From positions 423,119 to 487,118 of the forward strand of contig NZ_JANIPD030000001.1 in NCBI RefSeq assembly GCF_024609215.1: a DNA stretch of 64,000 nt, written 5' to 3'. Made by a program: the position numbers and the translations under genes. Origin of the DNA: Curtanaerobium respiraculi. Its GTDB lineage: Bacteria; Actinomycetota; Coriobacteriia; Coriobacteriales; Eggerthellaceae. The notes under the pieces were generated by a model that had not been told where the DNA came from, did not search any database, and was given only the letters and a program-made list of their open reading frames with translations. Within the stretch, counting starts at the first letter, position 1, and the number at the start of each line of letters is the position of its first letter. This document shows positions 49,231 through 60,099 of the stretch, in pieces.

Positions 49231-49607
49231 CAAGCGACAGAGATGAACCGCTGTACATGATTTCCGTGGCGGCGAAGCTGGCGGGCGTCCATCCGCAGAC
49301 CCTTCGCTCGTACGAGCAGAAGGGGCTGGTCACGCCGCAGCGCACCAGCGGCAATACGCGCATGTACTCTCAGACCGACATCGAGCGGCTCGAGTTGATA
49401 AACGAGCTGACGGGCGAGGGGATCAACCTTGCGGGCGTCATCCGCATCCTCGACCTGAAGGGCCGTTTGGAAGAGCGCGATTCCGACATCGACATGCTGC
49501 ACAAGAAAGTGCGGCGCCTGGCGGATCGCGTGCATGAATTGGAAACGCGAGAGTCGGTGACGAGCTTGGTTATGTCAACCGGAACCGCTCTCCGTCGGCT
49601 TCCGTAG
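49224..49607 (+). CDS. hspR: heat-shock repressor HspR
   Basis: 127 aa, GTG start inside dnaJ with AAGGTGAG. MerR-type winged helix: PLYMISVAAKLAGVHPQTLR, SYEQKGLVTPQRTSGNTRMYS, then a coiled-coil dimerisation helix. Known actinobacterial homologues bind HAIR sites and use DnaK as co-repressor. Here it autoregulates the cluster; candidate site at 45517. Confidence 0.94.
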   Translation: MVASDRDEPLYMISVAAKLAGVHPQTLRSYEQKGLVTPQRTSGNTRMYSQTDIERLELINELTGEGINLAGVIRILDLKGRLEERDSDIDMLHKKVRRLADRVHELETRESVTSLVMSTGTALRRLP

Positions 49608-49650
49608 GCAGCGGGTCGGGAATCCCGCCGTCTCGAAGGAGGTAGCAGAT

Positions 49651-52293
<2,643 letters not shown>

Positions 52294-52303
52294 CAGGTGC
52301 GGC

Positions 52304-52324
52304 CGTCTTCCCGCTGGGAGGACG
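52304..52324 (+). terminator. terminator after clpB
   Basis: CGTCTTCCC-GCT-GGGAGGACG hairpin 10 nt after the clpB stop; a T6 tract follows about 17 nt further on. Confidence 0.6.
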
Positions 52325-52536
52325 AGAGGCGTTCCGCGTTTTTTCGGGATGGCGGCTCCACGCGATGCACTGCCCTCGAGGCCCCGGGTGCTCCATTGCC
52401 CGAGTTTTTCGATGCAGAGCCTATGCGTGGGCCGCCGTCTCACGCGCTGCTTGCCGGGTTGAGCTCCCACCTTTAGGGCGTTCATCTGGATAATATCAGC
52501 GGATGTGTTGACCTGGGGGCATCGGAGAATTACTTT

Positions 52537-53463
52537 ATGGAGACGGACATTCCCAGGGAAAGAGAAGCCATGCCAACGGAAGCCCCGCTGCCTCCCGCCA
52601 ACAGCGCTGGCGAACGGATCGCCATCATCGTCGATTCGTGTTGCGACGTTCTGCCTTCGTACCTCGAGAAGTACCCCTTCTTCGTTATACCGGTTATGCT
52701 CAATTATCCCGATCGCAGCTATCTCGACCGGGTGGACATCACGCCGGCGGAAGTGTACGCGCGGTTCCCGGATGAGATTCCAAAGACCAGCACGCCAACG
52801 CCCGCGCATGTGCACGATATGTTCGAAAAAGTGGTTGCCGCAGGTTACACGCACGCCATCTGCGTGAACATGAGCAGCGCGCTTTCAAGCACGGCAGCGG
52901 TGATGGAGGCGGTCGCGGTTGATTATCCGCAGCTCACGTGCGCGGTCATCGACACGCTCAATATCGGCATCGGAGCGGGAATCAACGCCATGTACGCCGC
53001 CGAGCTGATGGAGCGCGGCCTCCTCTTCGCGGACATCGTTGAGATTTGCCGCGATATCGTTCCCGCGACGCGAATATTCATCATTCCCAACGGGTTGGAA
53101 TATCTGCACAAGGGCGGGCGCATCAATTCGACCGTGTACCAGTTGGGCACCATGTTGAACTTGTGCCCCATAATCACGTGCGACACGAACGGCTATTATG
53201 CGGTGTGCGGCAAGGCGCACGGTAGGAGGAAAGCGCTGAAGAAGGCATTCGACCTTGCGAAGAAGGCTGTGGTGCCCGATGCGAAATTCCGTGTGGTCAT
53301 GGCCCAAGGGGCGGCGGAGGAAGATTACCGTCCGCTGTTCAACAGCCTGCCCGACGAGTTTCCCGATGCGACCGAATATATCGACGGGCTTGATTTGAGC
53401 CCAGCGCTGGTGGTGCATACCGGGCCCGGCCTCATCGGCATCGTGGTTCAGAATTTCGCGTAG
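52537..53463 (+). CDS. DegV-family fatty-acid-binding protein
   Basis: 308 aa as drawn. DegV features: IIVDSCCDVLPSYLEKYPF, TSTPTPAHVHDMFEKV, GRINSTVYQLGTMLNL (the lipid-clamping region, shown in part) and GLIGIVVQNF at the end. Family members present fatty acids to a FakA-type kinase. A TTGACC/TACTTT promoter-like pair ends exactly at the ATG 52537, so initiation may rather be at ATG 52570 (297 aa). Stand-alone gene. Confidence 0.88.
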   Translation: METDIPREREAMPTEAPLPPANSAGERIAIIVDSCCDVLPSYLEKYPFFVIPVMLNYPDRSYLDRVDITPAEVYARFPDEIPKTSTPTPAHVHDMFEKVVAAGYTHAICVNMSSALSSTAAVMEAVAVDYPQLTCAVIDTLNIGIGAGINAMYAAELMERGLLFADIVEICRDIVPATRIFIIPNGLEYLHKGGRINSTVYQLGTMLNLCPIITCDTNGYYAVCGKAHGRRKALKKAFDLAKKAVVPDAKFRVVMAQGAAEEDYRPLFNSLPDEFPDATEYIDGLDLSPALVVHTGPGLIGIVVQNFA

Positions 53464-53552
53464 GCGGGGCTTCCGGAAGCCGGTGCGAACCAAGCTCGTG
53501 GAATGCGAAATGCGAAAATGCGGATTCGATTCGTTGAGCCTATAATTCGCCC

Positions 53553-53948
53553 ATGGGGTATTACGTCTATATCGTCCGGTGCGAGGACGCATCGCTGTAC
53601 ACGGGCATCACCACCGATGTGGCGCGTCGCATGGCCGAGCATCGGTCGCAAGCGGCACCGGGCGCGAAGTACACGCGCATGCGCAAGGTGATCGCGCTGG
53701 AAGCGCTCTGGAAGGCGCCCGACCGGATGGCGGCGAGCACGTCGGAATACCGGATCAAACAGTTGAGGCGCGCGCAAAAGCTCGCGCTGGTGGAACATCC
53801 CGAACGCGCCGATGCGGTCGCCTTCCCCAAATTCGACGAGGCGGCTGCGAAGAAGGGCGCTCCAGGAACGTTTCGCGTGTTCGAGCCGGCGTCGGAGGAA
53901 GAGTGCAATTTCCTGTGGAACGAGGCGATTTCTCGCGATCGGGGATGA
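53553..53948 (+). CDS. GIY-YIG domain protein
   Basis: 131 aa. N-terminal GIY-YIG: YYVYIVRCEDASLYTGITTDVARRMAEH, quoted as YVYIVRC and LYTGITTDVARRM, with a C-terminal basic helix. The UPF0213/YhbQ subgroup of single-domain proteins is the best match; role unknown (nuclease suspected). SD is poor; the ATG is the only start keeping the motif. Confidence 0.85.
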   Translation: MGYYVYIVRCEDASLYTGITTDVARRMAEHRSQAAPGAKYTRMRKVIALEALWKAPDRMAASTSEYRIKQLRRAQKLALVEHPERADAVAFPKFDEAAAKKGAPGTFRVFEPASEEECNFLWNEAISRDRG

Positions 53949-54141
53949 TGGCGCTGCCCCGGGTCTGCACCCCCGTCTGTCCTCGGTCGCAGTGATGCAA
54001 TGACGCCGGTAACTCCTCAAAATAACCGCAACACTCGGGGGCGGTTTATTCCTCGAGGTCAGTGCAACGGAATTGCCAATTGCCCGAATCAAACGTTCTG
54101 CGATCTTACAGCGACGTTGCAACGACGTTGAAATGTGCTGT

Positions 54142-54171
54142 TTGTGAAACATGAAGTCTCCCTTGTACAAT
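54142..54171 (+). promoter_or_regulatory. promoter of initiator tRNA
   Basis: TTGTGA (54142-54147), 18 bp, TACAAT (54166-54171), 52 bp before the tRNA. The spacer 53949-54141 also contains a CCGC/GCGG hairpin (AACCGC-GCGGTT, 54026-54049) that may end the GIY-YIG transcript. Confidence 0.6.
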
Positions 54172-54223
54172 GATATGCAAGGGAGTAGTCTATTGCTCTG
54201 CCTATTCGAAAGGCGCCTCATAG

Positions 54224-54300
<77 letters not shown>

Positions 54301-54308
54301 AAAAACGA

Positions 54309-54340
54309 TTGACCTGCTGAAATGCAGGTCAATTTTTTTA
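54309..54340 (+). terminator. terminator of initiator tRNA
   Basis: ATTGACCTGC / GCAGGTCAAT, 10-bp perfect stem, then seven T: classical intrinsic terminator. Confidence 0.92.
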
Positions 54341-54833
54341 TGCGGGGGAATTTTTCAACCGAAAAAGTTTACCCCGCAGCCCGTTTTCGGGCCTTACGAG
54401 AGGGGTCTGGGAGCCGTCGAAATCGCGGTTTCCAGGCCCCTTTTATTCTTTCCAGGGATAACCTCGCGGGGGAATTCGGGGGGAATCTTCTCGAGGTCAT
54501 GGGGAAATCTGGGGGTATCGCGGTACCAGCGGGGGGAATCGAAAAACCAACCCGCGTCGCGTCAAAACACCTTCGAAAGCGCGAAAACCGGGCGATTTCC
54601 CCGCGCTTGAGCCCCTTCCCGGGTCGACCGAGAAGGAGTGCAACCGCTCCGCTCGCCGCCCCCGTGTATGTGAATTGGATGGCTAATGGACGTAGAGAAC
54701 CCTAGCGGACTATCCGCGTTTTCCGCGACTTGCCGCCATTCACCTCAGCCTGTAAAACCCCTTGTCATCGAAGCGACGTCTCCGCAACCGCTCATCGCGG
54801 GGCGTCGGAACGCAACCACAAGGAGGTATATCG
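54341..54833. other. gene-free left flank of the conjugative element
   Basis: About 490 bp, G-rich (many GGGG runs: GAATTCGGGGGGAATC), with a CCCG-TTTT-CGGG hairpin near 54380 and an imperfect AGGGGTCTGG/CCAGGCCCCTTTT pair (54401-54444). No supportable gene. The element boundary is probably here or at the tRNA, but no repeat is found inside the window. Confidence 0.5.
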
Positions 54834-54887
54834 ATGCAACAGAAGACGGTCGCGCCCTACGGCGCGAGCTAGATACCGAACCCCTAC

Positions 54888-55211
54888 ATGCCCTTCGGTG
54901 CGACCTCAGGGTTCGCGCCCCTCGCCGACGACGCCGGCGTCTACCTGCCCACAGGCCCAGGCGACGCGCAGCGCATGGAGCTTCTGAACATGCCCGGCGA
55001 CGGCTCGGACGTGTGGCTCGACGTGAGGAGCGTACAGCTCTACCTGCAGATCTCCAACACGTCCATCTACAAGCTCATCCACGCCGGCGAGATTCCCGCC
55101 GTGAAGCTAGGCGCCAAGACGATCCGCGTGAACCGCAGGGCGCTCGAGGAGTACCTGCAGCGCGCGCAGGAACCGCTCTCCGCCTGCGAAGACGGGGACG
55201 GCGCGCTATGA
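54888..55211 (+). CDS. HTH (excisionase-like) protein preceded by an in-frame UAG
   Basis: 107 aa from ATG 54888. Residues about 40-95 are a helix-turn-helix of the excisionase/MerR-like family: LDVRSVQLYLQISNTSIYKL, HAGEIPAVKLGAKTIRVNRR. The only good ribosome site (AGGAGGT) lies before another ATG at 54834 in the same frame; that frame reads MQQKTVAPYGAS then UAG (54870), then IPNPY and on into this protein. Either a 12-residue leader peptide, a recent nonsense mutation, or read-through. Coding signal begins before 54888. First gene of the conjugative element. Confidence 0.7.
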   Translation: MPFGATSGFAPLADDAGVYLPTGPGDAQRMELLNMPGDGSDVWLDVRSVQLYLQISNTSIYKLIHAGEIPAVKLGAKTIRVNRRALEEYLQRAQEPLSACEDGDGAL

Positions 55212-55366
55212 GGCGAACCGCCCCGGCCGGCCCGAGGCGGGCAGACGCGAAAGCCGCGGAAGGCGTAGCATTCGACATGCCCGGCGGCACCGTGCCCGAC
55301 GCTCGTGCCCATGCCCGCGCGGCCCTTGCGACGCTCCGGAAACGAGGCGGCAATGGCGGCAGATAA
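55208..55366 (+). CDS. small basic protein, unknown
   Basis: 52 aa, ATGA overlap with the previous stop (TATGA), and its end overlaps the next HTH gene, so it fits the operon. Sequence is Arg/Ala-rich with GVAFDMPGGTVPDARAHARAA. Not recognised; plausible because of the spacing only. Confidence 0.45.
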   Translation: MRRTAPAGPRRADAKAAEGVAFDMPGGTVPDARAHARAALATLRKRGGNGGR

Positions 55367-55610
55367 TCGCAGCATGGAACACGAGAACGGGACGCTCGTC
55401 CTCCTGAAGGACTTCTACAACGTGAGGGAGGTCGCAGCGCTCCTGCACTGGAGCAGAGGTCGCGTCTACGCGATGGCGGAAAGGGAGGTGGATCCGTTGC
55501 CGATCAGGCGTTTCGAAGGCAGGAAGAGGAATTTTCTCATCCAGCGCGACGAGCTCATCGACTGGTACGACCGGAACTTCCTCTACCTGCAGGAGGACGG
55601 CCTGGATTAG
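55353..55610 (+). CDS. helix-turn-helix DNA-binding protein
   Basis: About 85 aa from ATG 55353 (55374 is an alternative). A MerR/excisionase-like HTH: LLKDFYNVREVAALLHWSRG, RVYAMAEREVDPLPIRRFEGRK with the family's IRRF/GRK wing, and a C-terminal helix. Second HTH protein of the element; both may control excision or transfer. Confidence 0.75.
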   Translation: MAADNRSMEHENGTLVLLKDFYNVREVAALLHWSRGRVYAMAEREVDPLPIRRFEGRKRNFLIQRDELIDWYDRNFLYLQEDGLD

Positions 55611-55630
55611 GCGCCGACCGAAGGAAGACC

Positions 55631-56227
55631 ATGATGGCAAGCGACGGCTCGAAAGACGAGTTCGTCGTGGTGCATCGCTTCATGATAAAGGAACTCGGCC
55701 TGAAGGGCGCGACCCTCCTCGTCTACGCGAGGGTGTACGGGTTCTGCGAGAAGAGCAAGCGGGATTTCTACGAGAGCAAGCCCAAAACCGCCGAGTTCCT
55801 AGGCATATCCGAGAGAACTGTATTCCAATCAATCAAGGAGCTCGTCGACAGGGGCTTGATCCGCGAAGTAGGGATCCACGAGCTCGGGGTAGGTCGAAGC
55901 ACCAAGGTGTACCGCATCGCGCAGACGTCCGCCGTCGAGGTCGAAGACCAGACGGACGAGCGGACGCATGCCATGCGGGAGACCGAGAACCCTGCCACCG
56001 ACGATGCCCACGGCGCGAAGCGGAACGCCCCTGAAGGGCCTGCACCTGAGAATCCTTCAGGGGGCTTGGGCCGGCATGAAGAAATCTCATGCGGCGGCGC
56101 AACTCCCCATGAAGAAAACGCATGCGGAGCGGCTGCGCCCCCTGAAGATTCCTCATGCCAACCCCTGCGCGATGTTCACCCGATAAGAAAGTCAGAGAAC
56201 AGGGAGTTCATAGGAGAGGACCTTTGA
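55631..56227 (+). CDS. replication-type helix-turn-helix protein
   Basis: 198 aa. An N-terminal winged helix (FMIKELGLKGATLLVYARVYGF, quoted in halves: FMIKELGLKG, TLLVYARVYGF; TAEFLGISERTVFQSIKEL) like phage/ICE replication initiators (RepA/DnaD-like). The C-terminal tail contains three copies of a HEEISC / HEENAC / PEDSSC motif in a Gly/Pro-rich context, made by short duplications. It precedes the DnaC-like loader by one base, and together they likely start element replication. Confidence 0.72.
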   Translation: MMASDGSKDEFVVVHRFMIKELGLKGATLLVYARVYGFCEKSKRDFYESKPKTAEFLGISERTVFQSIKELVDRGLIREVGIHELGVGRSTKVYRIAQTSAVEVEDQTDERTHAMRETENPATDDAHGAKRNAPEGPAPENPSGGLGRHEEISCGGATPHEENACGAAAPPEDSSCQPLRDVHPIRKSENREFIGEDL

Positions 56228-56228
56228 T

Positions 56229-57017
56229 ATGCCCGACGATATCGACGAGGAATTCAGCTACATAACGCCGGAAGAGGCAAAGCAGCGGGGTCTCAACGCC
56301 CCGAAGGGCGATGACGAGTGCCCCTGGTGCGGCCGGAGGCTCGAGGCGAGAGGGGTCATCCTGAACGGCCGCGTCGCCTGGGTTTCGAGAGAACGCTGCG
56401 GTTGCGAAGGCGAGATGCGCGCGGAGAAAGCCGCCGAAGCCCGCGAGGAAGCGGCCAAGGAACGGGAGCGCAAGTCGAAGCTCGTCCGTGCCGGAGTCAA
56501 GAAGCGCTACATCGACGCGAAGGTCGACACCGCGGAAACGCAGGCGTACGTCGAGCGGTTCGGGTCCGACGAGGGACGCGGGCTCTACATCCACGGCGAT
56601 GTCGGTACGGGAAAGACATACCTTGCAAACGCGCTCGCCCGCGTTTTCATAACAGCGGGCTACAACGTCGTGCTCACGACGGCCATCGAGATGCTCGGGA
56701 GCATACAGGACACCTACGGCAACGAGGACTCGACGGCGGTCGCCGTGCAGCGATACAGCAAGTGCGACGTGCTGATCCTGGACGACCTCGGGAAGGAGTC
56801 CGGGTCGTCGTGGTCGGTGTCGACGCTCTTCCAGATCATCAACCACAGGTACGAGGCGATGCGACCGCTCATCGTCACATCCCAATACGACCTCGCGACC
56901 CTCGAGAAGAGGATCGCCCGCCGCGGCGAGCGCGAGAGCGCACGCGCCATCGTGTCGCGCCTCGGGCAGATGTGCCACGACGTCCACCTGGCAGGGGGCG
57001 ACCGTCGGCGCAGGTGA
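56229..57017 (+). CDS. DnaC/IstB-like helicase loader ATPase
   Basis: 262 aa. Zinc-finger-like CPWCGRRLEARG ... CGCEG near 36-65 followed by a helical arm, then AAA+: Walker A HGDVGTGKTYLANALA near 125, Walker B DVLILDDLGKES, sensor LIVTSQYDL. Loads the host DnaB helicase on the element's origin (family role). AGGAGAGG upstream. Complements the replication HTH protein just before it. Confidence 0.85.
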   Translation: MPDDIDEEFSYITPEEAKQRGLNAPKGDDECPWCGRRLEARGVILNGRVAWVSRERCGCEGEMRAEKAAEAREEAAKERERKSKLVRAGVKKRYIDAKVDTAETQAYVERFGSDEGRGLYIHGDVGTGKTYLANALARVFITAGYNVVLTTAIEMLGSIQDTYGNEDSTAVAVQRYSKCDVLILDDLGKESGSSWSVSTLFQIINHRYEAMRPLIVTSQYDLATLEKRIARRGERESARAIVSRLGQMCHDVHLAGGDRRRR

Positions 57018-57193
57018 ATGTGTAGTCCAGGTGGCAAATGAACGAGGGGAAACGCAGGGAACCGTAACGCACTTCCGGTGCCTTCACACCCTCCCGCACA
57101 TCATCTATAAAGGCGTCGAGACGCGCCATCGGCGAAGCCGGCGGTGCGCCAGCGCGCCCAGGCAAAACACGCACCTCGCGCGCCAACGTGAAA

Positions 57194-57240
57194 GCAGCCG
57201 GTCTTCCACCTTCACCCCGCCGGCTGCCAGATGCAGAGGA
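57194..57240 (+). promoter_or_regulatory. recurring hairpin element, copy 1
   Basis: Stem GCAGCCGG / CCGGCTGC, 18-nt loop containing CTTCCACC, followed by CAGATGCAGAGGAG. Shares loop CTTCCAC and the tail GATGCARAGGAG with copies 2 and 3 (59960-60088). Confidence 0.55.
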
Positions 57241-57377
57241 GCGCGCCCTCCAAATCCCACAGGACGCGCCGCAAGCGCACCGCGCCGTCTCAAACTGGGC
57301 ACCGCGTCCGAAAGGGGCGCGGCGCCCGCCAAACGGCTGGCGGCTTCGAGCCCGGTTCGGTCGTCGGAGAGAAGGCC

Positions 57378-57444
57378 GGGACATCTTGTCCCATCGATTC
57401 AACAAGGACACCGCGGAAGGTGGAGGTGGGACAAAACGTCCCAC
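57378..57444 (+). promoter_or_regulatory. two GGGAC-N5-GTCCC inverted repeats upstream of the PcfB-like gene
   Basis: GGGAC-ATCTT-GTCCC (57378-57392) and GTGGGAC-AAAAC-GTCCCAC (57426-57444), 34 bp apart and ending 19 bp before the start codon. Same core and spacing in both, which suggests an operator pair or translational hairpins. Confidence 0.6.
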
Positions 57445-57463
57445 CGGAGCGAGGAGGCGGATG

Positions 57464-58087
57464 ATGGCAAGCGATTTCGGCGACGACGCGGGCGGCGAGC
57501 TGTACAACTGGCTGCTGAGGATAGGGCAAGACGCGGGCGAGAAAGCGATGCGCGACGCCGCCGGCAAGCTGTCGAGAGCCCTGCGCAACATGCGAAGCGG
57601 AGCAGAGCAAGCCGACGAGGCAAATCCCGAAACCGGGAAGACGCCCCGCTGGGCAAAGCTCGACATGGCAGAGATCGACGCCCTGCCCGACGCCGCAGGC
57701 GCCCGCCGAGCGCTATCGGAGCGCATGGACGACGCGGGCGTCGGGTACGCCTTCGTCGGGGACCCCGGGACCGGCACCAGCTACCTGCTCTTCAGGACCG
57801 AGGACGCCCCCAGGCTGTACAGCTGCATAGACGAGCTGCTCGAGGAGATCGGCTCGCAGGCCGATGCCGCCGCAGCGGAAATCTCCCGCGAGAGCGGCGA
57901 GCGTACCGCGGAAAGGGACCGCGAGGGCGCGACCCCCGCCCACGACCGTGCCAAGGAAGACCCCGACAAGGAGCCGCTCGAGAAGCGGGCGCGCGAAGCG
58001 AAGGAGGCCTCGGAGCAGCTGGAGAACGAGCGCGGCGCCAAGGTGCATGAGCGCGAACCCAGGTTCCAGGAGGTCAGGGGCAAGTGA
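57464..58087 (+). CDS. PcfB-like (DUF3801-type) T4SS accessory protein
   Basis: 207 aa from ATG 57464 (GAGGAGG upstream; ATG 57461 is also possible). N-terminal acidic helical segment (GGELYNWLLRIGQDAGEKAM), then a compact domain with MAEIDALPDAAGARRALSERM and GVGYAFVGDPGTGTSYLLFRTE DAPRL, the fold and position of DUF3801/PcfB proteins, followed by a highly charged C-terminal tail. PcfB homologues couple relaxosome and VirD4. It overlaps virD4 (TGATG). Confidence 0.7.
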   Translation: MASDFGDDAGGELYNWLLRIGQDAGEKAMRDAAGKLSRALRNMRSGAEQADEANPETGKTPRWAKLDMAEIDALPDAAGARRALSERMDDAGVGYAFVGDPGTGTSYLLFRTEDAPRLYSCIDELLEEIGSQADAAAAEISRESGERTAERDREGATPAHDRAKEDPDKEPLEKRAREAKEASEQLENERGAKVHEREPRFQEVRGK

Positions 58088-59925
58088 TGAGGACATCACT
58101 TCCGAAACTGTCGGTCACCATAGCCCTGTCCGCCGCGGCGTTCGCCGCCGCGGACGCCTACGCCGGATGCCTTCTCTCGATGCCCGGCCAGCCGGTGGAG
58201 AACCTCACCGCGGCGCTCGAGGCGCTGCCCGGATGGCTCGCATCCGGAAACGCCCTCTCGATGCAGGCGGGGCCGCTCGCAGCGGGCGTCGTCGCAGCCT
58301 GCGCCGTGTGGATCGCATGGGCTTACAGCCTCATCCGAGAGGGAAACTTCCGCTCCGGCGAGGAGCACGGAAGCGCCAAGTGGGGCACGAGGCGGCAAGG
58401 GCGGAAGTTCATGGACCCCCGCAGCGCCTCCAACAACATCATCCTCACGAAGCACTACGGCATGGCGATGTCGCGCGCACGCCATTCGCGCAAATACGAC
58501 AGGAACCGCAACGTGCTCGTCATAGGCGGCTCTGGCGCGGGGAAGACGCGCGGCTACATAGAGCCCAACATCATGCAGATGAACGCGAGCTACTTCGTCA
58601 CCGACCCCAAGGGAACGACCGTCGTCAACCTCGGGTGGATGCTCGAGCACAACGGCTACGACGTGAAGGTCTTCGACACCATAGACTTCGCCCATTCCGC
58701 GCACTACAACCCCTTCGCCTACCTGCGCGACGAGACCGACATCCTCGAGTTCGCCGAATGCTTCATAGGAAACACCACCGGCGACAAGGAGCACGCAGGC
58801 GACCCGTTCTGGGAGAAGGCGGAGCGGCTGCTCTACGTCGCGCTCATCGGCTACCTCGTGTACCACTGCCCAGAGGAGGACAGGTCGTTCTCTGGGCTCG
58901 TGACCCTGCTCTCGCTGGCGAAGGCCAAGGAGGGCGACGAGGACTACATGAGCCCGCTCGACCTGCTCTTCGAGAGGGTGAGGACGGGAAGGAAGTACGT
59001 CCGGACCGGCGAGGCCCCGGACCCCTACGACTACGGCGGCAAGGGGGCCTACGGAGGGGCGCAATCCGGCTGGAGCTGGGTGAAGGTCGGCGAGCCCGTC
59101 GACGTCGACAAGGACTTCAGCCTCCTCCACTACAAGATGTTCAAGGACGCAGCGGGTAAGACCCTGAAGTCGATCCTCATCAGCTGCAACACGCGCCTCG
59201 AGCCAGCCGCCATCCCGCAGGTCAGGGAGGTCCTCTCCCGCGACGAGATGGAGCTCGACTGCCTCGGCGACGAGGATAGGAGGATCGCCGTGTTCGCGAT
59301 CATGTCCGACACGCGAAAGACCTACTCGTTTTTGCTCGCGATCATGATGTGGCAGACGATGAACATACTTTGCGACAAGGCATTCGCCGAGCACGGGGGG
59401 AGCCTGCCAACGCCCGTCACCTTCCTCTTCGACGAGTTCGCCAACATCGGGAAGATCCCCGACATCGAGTCGATGGCCGCCGTCGTGCGCAGCCGCAACA
59501 TGTCGATCTCGATCGTGCTGCAGTCGGTGGCGCAGCTGCAGGCGAACTACAGCGACGAGACCGCCCAGACCATCATCGACTGCTGCGACACCACGCTGTT
59601 CCTGGGCGGGAAATCCAACGAGACCAACCGGGACATATCCGAGATGGTCGGAAAGGAGACGGTCTCGATCCTCACGTTCAACGAGAGCCGCGGGACCATG
59701 AGCTCGTCGACGCGCAACTGGAACGTGGTCGAGCGCGACCTCATCCAGGCCGCGGAGGTCGGCAAGATGCCCCGCGACGAGGCGATCGTTCTCATAGCGG
59801 GCACCGACCCGCTGCGCGACGCCAAGTACGACATCGAGAGGCATCCGAAGTGGAAGGAGGTGCACCCCGGGCACGCGGGCGCGATCTGCGAGCCGTACAA
59901 GCCGGGAACGAACAAGGGGAAATGA
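58087..59925 (+). CDS. type IV coupling protein VirD4/TraG
   Basis: About 612 aa; GTG 58084 or ATG 58087. Two N-terminal hydrophobic helices (IALSAAAFAAADAYAG; AAGVVAACAVWIAWAYSL), then the ATPase: Walker A IGGSGAGKTRGYIEPN, FVTDPKGTTV, Walker B TFLFDEFANIGKIPD, and IVLQSVAQLQANYSD. It recognises the relaxosome and feeds DNA to the channel. Directly follows the PcfB-like gene as in pCF10-type systems. Confidence 0.95.
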   Translation: MRTSLPKLSVTIALSAAAFAAADAYAGCLLSMPGQPVENLTAALEALPGWLASGNALSMQAGPLAAGVVAACAVWIAWAYSLIREGNFRSGEEHGSAKWGTRRQGRKFMDPRSASNNIILTKHYGMAMSRARHSRKYDRNRNVLVIGGSGAGKTRGYIEPNIMQMNASYFVTDPKGTTVVNLGWMLEHNGYDVKVFDTIDFAHSAHYNPFAYLRDETDILEFAECFIGNTTGDKEHAGDPFWEKAERLLYVALIGYLVYHCPEEDRSFSGLVTLLSLAKAKEGDEDYMSPLDLLFERVRTGRKYVRTGEAPDPYDYGGKGAYGGAQSGWSWVKVGEPVDVDKDFSLLHYKMFKDAAGKTLKSILISCNTRLEPAAIPQVREVLSRDEMELDCLGDEDRRIAVFAIMSDTRKTYSFLLAIMMWQTMNILCDKAFAEHGGSLPTPVTFLFDEFANIGKIPDIESMAAVVRSRNMSISIVLQSVAQLQANYSDETAQTIIDCCDTTLFLGGKSNETNRDISEMVGKETVSILTFNESRGTMSSSTRNWNVVERDLIQAAEVGKMPRDEAIVLIAGTDPLRDAKYDIERHPKWKEVHPGHAGAICEPYKPGTNKGK

Positions 59926-59955
59926 GATGAACGGGACGGCCACGCAAGGCGCCTA

Positions 59956-60088
59956 GGCCGACGGGAGCTTCCACCCTCCCGGGGGCTGCCGTCCCAGATG
60001 CAAAGGAGCGCCCCGAGGGGGCTCCGGATAAGATTCTACCAGCAAGGGCGGGCCTTCCACACCCATTCCGCCCGAAGATGCAAAGGAG
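59956..60088 (+). promoter_or_regulatory. recurring hairpin element, copies 2 and 3
   Basis: Copy 2: GACGGGAG-CTTCCACC-CTCCC with outer GACGG/CCGTC (59960-59993), then CCAGATGCAAAGGAGCG and a GGAGCGCCCC/GGGGGCTCC hairpin. Copy 3: GGGCGG-N16-CCGCCC (60046-60073) with CTTCCAC in the loop, then GAAGATGCAAAGGAG, 12 nt before the Maff2-like ATG. Two tandem copies in front of one gene. Confidence 0.6.
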
Positions 60089-60099
60089 ACAAGCGAAAA

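Larger units (their letters stand above)
57018..57463. other. gene-free 446 bp before the PcfB-like gene
   Basis: No gene supported (a 77-codon open frame starting MQRSAP at 57231 has no strong support). Holds hairpin element 1 (57194-57240), GC-rich palindromes (57290-57345) and the two GGGAC hairpins (57378-57444). Candidate regulatory or oriT region. Confidence 0.5.

Noticed and set aside
54130-54160. TGTTTGTGAAACA near the initiator tRNA as a fifth parS
   Set aside because: It lacks the central CACGTG of parS and is three bases shorter.
54322-54705. 127-codon frame after initiator tRNA
   Set aside because: It starts inside the tRNA terminator hairpin and has no coding-like composition.
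57231-57464. Short frame MQRSAP... before the PcfB-like gene, and the similar frame at 59998
   Set aside because: Both begin at the conserved tail of the hairpin element; composition is random and the second runs into the Maff2-like frame. Kept only as a remark on the element.
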